In this document: positions 58,081 to 64,000 of the stretch, in pieces
How positions within the stretch are numbered: position 1 is the first letter of the stretch
How the letters are laid out: the number at the start of each line of letters is the position of its first letter
Assembly: GCA_000508305.1 (NCBI GenBank)
Contig: CP006977.1
Span: 590,621 to 654,620, forward strand
Length of the DNA: 64,000 bases
Direction: 5' to 3'
Origin: Sulfolobus acidocaldarius SUSAZ
Lineage (GTDB): Archaea > Thermoproteota > Thermoprotei_A > Sulfolobales > Sulfolobaceae
The notes under the pieces: model-generated
Seen by the model: the letters and a program-made list of their open reading frames with translations, nothing else
The model's database searches: none
What the model was told of the DNA's origin: nothing
Made by a program: the position numbers and the translations under genes

Positions 58081-60306
58081 TCACTGAACGAGACTCCATA
58101 AAACAACACTAACGCTGTTCATTGACATCGCTAAAGCTGCAATTTCAGGAGATATGTAAATATGAGGATAAAGGAGACCAGCAGCTAGAGGCATTAATAT
58201 TATATTGTAGACTAAAGCCCATAATACATTTTCTTTAACCTTTCTTACTATTCTGGCACTCTGGCTTAGTAAGTATGGAAGTTGCGACAGATTGGAAATT
58301 ATTATATCTCCTGCATATTTTGCGATATCGGTTCCTGAAGAAATGGCGATTCCAACGTGAGATTCTTTTAATGCAATAGCATCATTTACACCATCACCAA
58401 TAAACACTGTAGGTTTTTCTTTAACTAATTCTGCTTTTTCCTCTGCTGAGAGTCCTTTATGTAATTTTAAACCTAGTGATTTAGCTACTTCATCTGCAAA
58501 TTTACTGGAGTCGCCAGTAGCTATTTCTAAGTCATAACCATGTTTTTTCAAATACTCTATGACCATTTTTGCTTCGGGTCTAATCTCGTCGGCGATCCAA
58601 ATTTTTCCTTCTAACTTACCATCCTTACAGACAAGAATGTCCGCATCATCCACGATTTCATCAGTTTGACAATTGTTTAATACGAATTCCTTTTTCCCCA
58701 CGATTATTTCATGTCCGTTAATCTTACCGTAAACTCCTTGACCTTGGAATTCAGTGAAATTTTCAATCTTCTTCTCTGTCATATCTGAATGTAGCTGGGA
58801 TATAGCTTTTGCAATGGGATGATTACTAAGGCTTTCTAATGCTGAGGCTAGTTGTATGTCTCCCTCAGCCTTCATGATTTTTATTTTCCCTGACGTTATC
58901 GTACCAGTTTTATCAAAAATAACTCTCTTGGTCTCATTTAGCCTCTGTAGAGCATCACCGTTCCTTACAATTATACCTCTTTTAGCAAGTTTTCTTATGC
59001 CTATCATTATAGCAGTAGGTGTAGCAAGTCCAAATCCACAAGGGCATGCAGATGCAAGAACTGCTATTCCTATTAATAAGGAGAATGTAAAGGCAGCGTG
59101 AAAAATATAGTACCAAAAGATTGACGATAAAAGTGAAATTATTATTACAAACGGTACAAAAATAGATGATACTTTGTCAACTAATTTTTGAATGGGTAAT
59201 TTGGTAAATTCAGCCTCTTTTATTGCGCTTACTACTTGAGAGATATATGCCCTGTTGCCACTTCTCGTGACATATACCGTTAACGCGCCTGTTTGAACTA
59301 TGGATCCTCCTATAACTGGATCACCTTTCTTTTTGGTAGTTGGTAACGCTTCTCCTGTATAGATGGACTCGTCAACAGTAGCCTCACCACTTTCAACCAC
59401 ACCATCTGCGGGTATAATATCACCGGTTTTTACGATTACCAAATCACCCACTTTTAATTCGTTAGAGTTAATTTCGTATTCTTTTCCATTCTCAATTTTT
59501 CTTGCTTTTACTTGTGTTAGTTTTATGACATCCTCACTGATCTTTTCTTTTAGGAATGCTTCTAGAAGCTTTCCAATAAGTATAAATGTAATTAGTGATG
59601 AGGAAGTAAGGAAGAAAGGCTCTTTTCCAATAAACATCTGGATTAGGCTGTAAATCCATGCTGTATTGGAAGATAAGGAGACTAAAACGTCCATATTTGT
59701 AGTTCCGTTTCTTATAGCTCTAATCATCCCTCTATGAAATGGGTATCCCGAATAGAATTGAGTTGGAATAGACAATATGAGCTGGAGAACTATATTGTTT
59801 ACGAACAAAAGGGGTAAGGTAGTAAATACGGCTACTAATAATCTGACTAAAAAATCTTTATATTCAGATCTTTTAGTTATTTTCTCTGTTTCAATATTTG
59901 CTTTATATCCTTTCCTATTTATTTCGTCTAATATTACCTCAGGTGATACACTAAGTGGATTTAATTCAACTATCACTCTTTCCATTCCGGCTTTTACGGA
60001 AATGACTCCATCGATATTTTCTATTATATCCTTAACCTTGCCTATTTCGTCCTGATTAATATTTAATTTCACAATAAACTCTAGAGTTATTATATCATAG
60101 CCAGCTTTCCTGATAGCCTGTATAACGTTCTTCAGTTTTTTGTTATCCTCGATTATTATCTTAGCCTCTCCTGAAGTAAGGTTAACTGAAGCATCTTTTA
60201 CACCCTGAACACTCAATATAGCCTTTGTAACAGTTTCTACGCACGTAGCGCAATGCATACCAACTACTTTTAATTCTTCCTCTTTGGAAATTCTATAGTT
60301 AGGCAT
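58081..60306 (-). CDS. copA: Copper-transporting P1B-type ATPase CopA
   Basis: Exports Cu+. The 741 residues have one intact heavy-metal domain (VVGMHCATCVETV, ~residue 12), a second without CxxC (~75-140), membrane pairs, TGEALPTTK (~320), the transport site SACPCGFGLATP (~420), the phosphorylation site DKTGTIT (~467), NHPIAKA and GDGVNDAIAL (~645). Helices 7/8 carry YN and MSMNS, the Cu+ class pattern. The start overlaps the YHS protein gene by 8 bases. Confidence 0.95.
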   Translation of the reverse strand: MPNYRISKEEELKVVGMHCATCVETVTKAILSVQGVKDASVNLTSGEAKIIIEDNKKLKNVIQAIRKAGYDIITLEFIVKLNINQDEIGKVKDIIENIDGVISVKAGMERVIVELNPLSVSPEVILDEINRKGYKANIETEKITKRSEYKDFLVRLLVAVFTTLPLLFVNNIVLQLILSIPTQFYSGYPFHRGMIRAIRNGTTNMDVLVSLSSNTAWIYSLIQMFIGKEPFFLTSSSLITFILIGKLLEAFLKEKISEDVIKLTQVKARKIENGKEYEINSNELKVGDLVIVKTGDIIPADGVVESGEATVDESIYTGEALPTTKKKGDPVIGGSIVQTGALTVYVTRSGNRAYISQVVSAIKEAEFTKLPIQKLVDKVSSIFVPFVIIISLLSSIFWYYIFHAAFTFSLLIGIAVLASACPCGFGLATPTAIMIGIRKLAKRGIIVRNGDALQRLNETKRVIFDKTGTITSGKIKIMKAEGDIQLASALESLSNHPIAKAISQLHSDMTEKKIENFTEFQGQGVYGKINGHEIIVGKKEFVLNNCQTDEIVDDADILVCKDGKLEGKIWIADEIRPEAKMVIEYLKKHGYDLEIATGDSSKFADEVAKSLGLKLHKGLSAEEKAELVKEKPTVFIGDGVNDAIALKESHVGIAISSGTDIAKYAGDIIISNLSQLPYLLSQSARIVRKVKENVLWALVYNIILMPLAAGLLYPHIYISPEIAALAMSMNSVSVVLWSLVQ

Positions 60307-60466
60307 CTGGCATGCCTTTTGGTCCTTTGGTTAAATATTCCTGAGGATCTTTATCGAATGCTTTCTTGCACTGGGGACTACAGAAGTAATATATTTTTCC
60401 CTTATACATGCTTTTATATTGACTATTTTCTTTTACTTCCATACCACAGACTGGATCTATTTGCAT
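60299..60466 (-). CDS. YHS/TRASH-domain copper chaperone (CopM/CopT-like)
   Basis: A 55-residue metal-binding protein: MQIDPVCGMEVKENSQYK, then GKIYYFCSPQCKKAFDKDPQ. The DPVCGM and FCSPQC cysteines form the YHS/TRASH site. In S. solfataricus the equivalent small protein sits in the copper operon with the regulator and CopA (naming differs between papers: copM or copT). The stop overlaps the copA ATG, so it is coupled to the transporter. Confidence 0.92.
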   Translation of the reverse strand: MQIDPVCGMEVKENSQYKSMYKGKIYYFCSPQCKKAFDKDPQEYLTKGPKGMPDA

Positions 60467-60541
60467 AAGATTAACTCAATAGCAATAAATAAATAGATAT
60501 CATTGACATTATCCACATTAATATTAGAAACAACGCAGTTT

Positions 60542-60558
60542 AATTTACTTTGTAAATT
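60542..60558. promoter_or_regulatory. Inverted repeat upstream of the CopR-type regulator gene
   Basis: AATTTAC-TTT-GTAAATT is a perfect 7-base inverted repeat with a 3-base spacer, ending 2 bases before ATG 60561 and about 38 bases before ATG 60597. It lies between the divergent regulator and chaperone/copA genes and could be the copper-responsive operator. Confidence 0.5.
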
Positions 60559-60560
60559 TA

Positions 60561-61106
60561 ATGACGGCTTTTAAGATACAAAGCATATTATTTACTATGG
60601 CTGTTAAATTAACGCCATTAGAGTATAAGGTTCTTAATATACTTAAACATGATTCTAGGAGGAGCGCAAGTAGTATAGCTAAAGAGTTACAAGTGAGTAG
60701 AGCCACAATAGCTAAGACGATCAAATCACTTAGAAGTAAAAACATTAAATTCTCAGTGGAATATTGGGAGGAAGGAGAATTAGCAGTATTTGCTATATCC
60801 AAAGAATGTTTAAAGGGTTCTAAGGAGTGTTACAAGCTTATAGACGGGAGGTCTGTGTCGATTATTAGAGGTAGTTTTGATCATATACAACAGATTCTTG
60901 AGCAGAATAAGATAAAGAATTACCTATTGGCAGTGGATAAAGTGGACTCAATTAAGGTCATTAAGGAAGGGTTATATTGTGATTATTGCGGTGGTGAAAT
61001 AAAGGGTACTCCTATTACTTTAAAGGTTAGAAGAAGGATTTATTACACTTGTTGTAATACATGCAAAGAACATTTGAGAAAAAAATTAAGTACTAGTCAA
61101 ATTTAA
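60561..61106 (+). CDS. Copper-responsive HTH-TRASH regulator (CopR/CopT type)
   Basis: A 181-residue two-domain protein: an Lrp-like winged helix (LEYKVLNILKHDSRRSASSIAKEL...RATIAKTIKSL, residues ~20-60) and a C-terminal TRASH finger (YCDYCGGEI...YYTCCNTCKEHL, ~137-170) that senses metal. It is divergent from the chaperone-copA genes, matching the copper locus of S. solfataricus (called copR or copT). ATG 60597 (MAVKLTPLEYKV) may be the true start. Confidence 0.9.
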   Translation: MTAFKIQSILFTMAVKLTPLEYKVLNILKHDSRRSASSIAKELQVSRATIAKTIKSLRSKNIKFSVEYWEEGELAVFAISKECLKGSKECYKLIDGRSVSIIRGSFDHIQQILEQNKIKNYLLAVDKVDSIKVIKEGLYCDYCGGEIKGTPITLKVRRRIYYTCCNTCKEHLRKKLSTSQI

Positions 61107-61132
61107 AACGATCTAAACTAAAATAAATCATA

Positions 61133-61411
61133 ATGGATAAAGCAATTGAAGCTGGATTATTGAAATTTTCAGAATACGTAGAGAAGGCTGGATTGTTTGT
61201 AGACAATGATGGAAACTACTTTTTAATAGGTGTGGGTAAGGTAAATTGTAAGAAAAACTCCGCAATTGTAGATCAGGTATTAGACGAAATTTATAAATAT
61301 ACTAATGAAATAAATGTCACAATTTTAATAGTCCCTGAAGAAGTTTACTCTAACATTTCTACTGGAAATTATAAAAAAATAACTGAAATGATGAATTTTA
61401 GGGGAGCCTGA
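61133..61411 (+). CDS. Conserved hypothetical protein
   Basis: Not recognised. The 92 residues contain alternating helix and strand (MDKAIEAGLLKFSEYVEKAG; YFLIGVGKVNCKKNSAIV; NVTILIVPEEVYSNI) without catalytic motifs. It follows the copper regulator by 26 bases. Its last codons and stop overlap the box C/D sRNA at 61388-61437. Confidence 0.6.
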   Translation: MDKAIEAGLLKFSEYVEKAGLFVDNDGNYFLIGVGKVNCKKNSAIVDQVLDEIYKYTNEINVTILIVPEEVYSNISTGNYKKITEMMNFRGA

Positions 61412-61437
61412 TTGGTGAGGACGCGGTTACTCGCTGA
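61388..61437 (+). ncRNA. Box C/D guide sRNA
   Basis: All four boxes are in order: C AUGAUGA (61388-61394), 13-base guide AUUUUAGGGGAGC, D' CUGA (61408-61411), spacer UUG, C' GUGAGGA (61415-61421), 12-base guide CGCGGUUACUCG and D CUGA (61434-61437). Total 50 bases, ideal for archaeal 2'-O-methylation guides. The two guide lengths are the expected 12-13 bases. The D' box supplies the stop codon of the overlapping ORF. Targets are presumably rRNA or tRNA; I could not verify them. Confidence 0.82.
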
Positions 61438-61474
61438 AGATATATATTTTTTGTCATAGTATCTTTAATTTAAT

Positions 61475-63247
61475 ATGGTATCTACCAACACTAATACTAC
61501 TGCAATACCTACCTTATTGAGTGATTATTCTAGTTATATAATCCTTGCAATTCAGGTGTTACTGTTCATTATACCAATACTATTCTTTGTGTATTATATG
61601 AGGCGAATGGGAATTGGAGTTGGTAACAGGAAAAAAGAATTGGAGGCTAAAATGAGAAATATACCCTCAGTTTCATGGGAGCAAATATATGATATGAAAG
61701 AACTAAAGCAGAAACTTCTAGATATATCAAACTATGTGATGTCAAGAAAGAGGTCATATGGTGTAATCCTTTTCGGTCCTCCCGGAACAGGTAAGACCAG
61801 TATTGCAAAAGCCTTAGCTAACAACTTAAAGTGGAATTATTTTGAGTTAAGAAGTAGCGATATACTTAGTAAATGGTACGGAGAGAGTGAATTTTTATTA
61901 GAAAATTTCTTTAATACAGTAGAGCTTAATGTGCCTGCTATTATTGTAATAGATGAGATAGATGGCTTCACTTTAAGGAGAGAAGGAGATATTCATGAAG
62001 TAACGCATAGACTTGTGAATATACTCCTTAACAGGCTACAAGATATTCACGATAAGAGACTACCAGTAATCATAATTGGCACCACTAATTTGCCACAGGA
62101 GATAGACGAAGCATTACTTAGACCTGGAAGATTCGACGAAATAATTTATGTACCTTTACCAGATGAAAAGGCTAGAGAAGAGATATGGTTAGGTTACACC
62201 AAGGGTTTGAGTGTTGATTGTAAGTTGTTAGCCAATAAGAGTAATAGACTATCTCCTGCAGATATAAAAGAGATAGTAGAGAGTGTGAGTATAGAATGTA
62301 GCAAAGAGGGGAGAGAGCCAACCACGCAAGATTTCATAAGGTATTTGGATAATTTCAAGCCTTCTGTATCTATTCAGACTTTGATAAAATTCGAAAATTT
62401 ATCTAAGAAATACTCAAGGCATAAATTGGGAGAAAAGCCCTATGGAGTAGCTAATATAAAATGGGACGACCTAGGAGATCTTGACGAGATAAAGAAAGTA
62501 ATTAGAGAGTCAGTAGAATTGCCTATGAAAAACAAAGATATAGCAAATAAATTGGGAATTAAGCCTGTAAAAGGCATTTTGTTGTATGGTCCTCCCGGAA
62601 CAGGTAAGACCAGTATTGCAAAGGCGCTTGCAAACGAGTTACAGGCATCTTTTATTGTCATTTCAGGAGACGAGATCTCTTCTGTGGGTCCTTTTAAAGC
62701 AGGTGAACTTATAGCTGAAAAATTTCATATCGCTAAGGATAACACTCCTTCTATAATTTTTATTGATGAAATAGATATGATAGCTAGGACTAGAGGTGAG
62801 AATGAGTGGCGAGGTGCATTGACCGAGCTCTTATCAGAAATGGACGGGATTAGGGAGAACGAGGATGTGATTGTTGTAGGTGCCACAAATAGACCATGGG
62901 ATTTGGATCCCGCTTTACTTAGAGCAGGTAGATTTGATAGGATTATTTATGTGCCTCCACCTGACTATGAGGGGAGAGTGAAGGTACTTAAAGTTCTCAC
63001 TAAAGATTTGTCCGTTGATGAAGAAATACTTGAAAAAGTTTCAAAAATGACAAATAATTATACACCAGCAGATCTCAAGCTTCTAGTGGACGAGATTAGA
63101 AGGAATCTGTTAAAGGAAGCTACCTCCACAGGAAATATAAGGACAAGCCTAAACTTTGAGGATTTTGTAAGAGTCTTAGCATACATTAAACCTAGTGTAA
63201 ATGTAGAATTACTAAAGATGTATGAACAATTCAGAGTTGAAAGGTAA
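61475..63247 (+). CDS. Membrane-anchored double AAA+ ATPase
   Basis: A 590-residue protein. An N-terminal helix (YIILAIQVLLFIIPILFFVYY, ~residues 20-41) anchors two AAA modules. Walker [17 protein letters not shown] is present in both (~103 and ~373), with Walker B IIVIDEIDGF and [10 protein letters not shown] and arginine fingers RPGRFDEI / RAGRFDRI. It differs from Cdc48 in lacking an N-domain and being membrane-tethered. The two Walker A coding segments are identical over 35 bases (61775-61809, 62588-62622). The substrate is unknown; membrane-protein turnover or extraction is one possibility. Confidence 0.85.
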   Translation: MVSTNTNTTAIPTLLSDYSSYIILAIQVLLFIIPILFFVYYMRRMGIGVGNRKKELEAKMRNIPSVSWEQIYDMKELKQKLLDISNYVMSRKRSYGVILFGPPGTGKTSIAKALANNLKWNYFELRSSDILSKWYGESEFLLENFFNTVELNVPAIIVIDEIDGFTLRREGDIHEVTHRLVNILLNRLQDIHDKRLPVIIIGTTNLPQEIDEALLRPGRFDEIIYVPLPDEKAREEIWLGYTKGLSVDCKLLANKSNRLSPADIKEIVESVSIECSKEGREPTTQDFIRYLDNFKPSVSIQTLIKFENLSKKYSRHKLGEKPYGVANIKWDDLGDLDEIKKVIRESVELPMKNKDIANKLGIKPVKGILLYGPPGTGKTSIAKALANELQASFIVISGDEISSVGPFKAGELIAEKFHIAKDNTPSIIFIDEIDMIARTRGENEWRGALTELLSEMDGIRENEDVIVVGATNRPWDLDPALLRAGRFDRIIYVPPPDYEGRVKVLKVLTKDLSVDEEILEKVSKMTNNYTPADLKLLVDEIRRNLLKEATSTGNIRTSLNFEDFVRVLAYIKPSVNVELLKMYEQFRVER

Positions 63248-63278
63248 TTTTTAAATTATCGGAAATTAATTTTTATGC

Positions 63279-63836
63279 ATGAAAACTGTATTTAATGATA
63301 GACGTGCAATAATATATGGTGTAGTGTTCTCTATAGCGTCATATGTGACCGCTGCAATATTAGCTGTGGGATCATCAGTTTATGCTTTAGGATCTTTCTT
63401 AGATCCCATAGTTACGCTGACTGTACCCTTAATACTTATATCAATTGGATTACAGGCTATGAATAAGAGATATAGTATTATACTTTTAGCATTGATAAAT
63501 TCTCTTCTTTATTATATTACTAGTCCTGCACTTCTGTTTATGGTTCCTACATTTCTAGTTTCAGGAGTAATAGATGAAGTAATCTCGTGGACTATAGGAT
63601 ACAGAGGATTAAGGGCTGTAATGATAAATACAACAGTAGTTGGTGGGCTTATAGGTGTTCTCAGTGTATTTTTTGGGAGTATACTTATAGGAATTTATGG
63701 TTCTGTACCATTTAGTAGCCTATTGTTAGCTTATGTAATATTTGGAGTGATATATTTCGTAGAAAGTGCAATTATGGGATATATATCTTATAAGATTGGT
63801 TCTTACTTAATAAATTCAGGAATAATGAAATCTTGA
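63279..63836 (+). CDS. Integral membrane protein, ECF transporter S-component-like
   Basis: A 185-residue protein with about five membrane helices (AIIYGVVFSIASYVTAAILAV; LDPIVTLTVPLILISIGLQA; VMINTTVVGGLIGVLSVFFG). Size and helix pattern resemble vitamin-binding S components of ECF transporters, but no substrate motif is identifiable. Its stop overlaps the next start (TGATG), so a transporter partner may follow. Confidence 0.55.
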   Translation: MKTVFNDRRAIIYGVVFSIASYVTAAILAVGSSVYALGSFLDPIVTLTVPLILISIGLQAMNKRYSIILLALINSLLYYITSPALLFMVPTFLVSGVIDEVISWTIGYRGLRAVMINTTVVGGLIGVLSVFFGSILIGIYGSVPFSSLLLAYVIFGVIYFVESAIMGYISYKIGSYLINSGIMKS

Positions 63837-64000
63837 TGAATGATCTTGCTCCTGAGAAGATGAGGATAATGCAGGTCGCTGACAGTAAGTTATCTTTCTT
63901 TTATTCCATCTTCTCAGTATTTTTTATTTTTTATTCTGTTTCATTTTCAATTTCTATCATACCATTCCTATTTAGTGTTTTTCTTACATTAAAGAGAGGA
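63836..64000 (+). CDS. Membrane protein, N-terminal part (cut by window edge)
   Basis: The frame from ATG 63836 reads MNDLAPEKMRIMQVADSKLS, followed by strongly hydrophobic sequence (FFYSIFSVFFIFYSVSFSIS, then IIPFLFSVFLTL). It remains open to the window end (55 codons). Coupling to the S-component-like gene suggests an ECF T component, but too little is visible to decide. Confidence 0.5.
   Translation, partial: MNDLAPEKMRIMQVADSKLSFFYSIFSVFFIFYSVSFSISIIPFLFSVFLTLKRG

Noticed and set aside
1-64000. CRISPR arrays, insertion sequences or a replication origin
   Set aside because: No spaced direct repeats, transposase genes, terminal inverted repeats or cdc6/orc genes were seen. Short AT-rich repeats are within expectation.

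Overview
This window is chromosomal DNA of a thermoacidophilic crenarchaeon, almost certainly Sulfolobus acidocaldarius or a very close relative. It is AT-rich and densely packed, with overlapping genes and short leaderless promoters. It carries crenarchaeal hallmarks: Rpo13, two PCNA paralogues, reverse gyrase, TFB, Kae1/Bud32 and eukaryote-type ribosomal proteins. The 1248-residue reverse gyrase divergent from a Cdc48/SAV AAA ATPase is the arrangement described for S. acidocaldarius, and the gene order pcna1 - pcna3 - aIF2-gamma - rpo7 - apgM - cdc48 - topR matches what I recall of the related S. solfataricus. Species and locus assignments are from memory, not a search.

Layout. 1-6.5 kb: SAM synthetase (cut by the window edge), Lsm, CTP synthase, hexulose-6-phosphate synthase, Trm112 and a hexosamine-phosphate mutase. 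6.5-8.3 kb: a small accessory island with an intact glycosyltransferase (probably Agl16, N-glycan assembly) and a decayed N-terminal piece of a fusellovirus (SSV)-type integrase running into tRNA-Ser(TGA). 8.3-13 kb: methyltransferase, cbf5 split by a 22-nt archaeal intron, L14e and an Lhr-type helicase. 13-15.8 kb: membrane HerA-like ATPase, rpo13 and pcna1. 15.8-19.1 kb: a five-gene overlapping riboflavin operon with an uncharacterised amidohydrolase at its end. 19-25.4 kb: cobalamin genes, pcna3, a two-gene MetE-type methionine synthase and S15. 25.4-29 kb: a translation/transcription cluster (S6e, aIF2-gamma, PIN protein, Rpo7, Spt4, dephospho-CoA kinase). 29-37.6 kb: apgM, cdc48, reverse gyrase, a nitrilase-like pseudoenzyme and S25e.

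37.6-46.9 kb: a TrmB regulator, a small ribbon-helix-helix protein with a strong palindrome before it, TrmI, A-ATPase-type subunits, an aldo-keto reductase, the ITPase/Bud32/Kae1/S27ae/S24e cluster, Thi4, and a zinc-finger protein overlapping a UbiX-type gene. 46.9-53.5 kb: tRNA endonuclease, helical PhoU-like proteins, GlyRS, agmatinase-family enzyme, Rpo12, aSUI1 and TFB. 53.5-57 kb: a second accessory island, with tRNA-Glu(CTC) carrying a probable D-loop intron, an uninterrupted SSV-type integrase N-terminal fragment, and two glycosyltransferase pseudogenes in long non-coding DNA. 57-64 kb: HtpX, a copper-efflux locus (CopA, YHS chaperone, CopR-type regulator), a box C/D sRNA overlapping a small ORF, a membrane double-AAA ATPase and a small integral membrane protein.

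Most of the window is conserved information-processing core. The most unusual parts are the two tRNA-linked integrase scars that both border glycosyltransferase genes, the intron through the catalytic-Asp codon of cbf5 in the same window as the tRNA endonuclease gene, the deaminase-like enzyme in the riboflavin operon, the candidate C/D guide RNAs, and a repeated promoter box shared by thi4 and the zinc-finger/ubiX genes.
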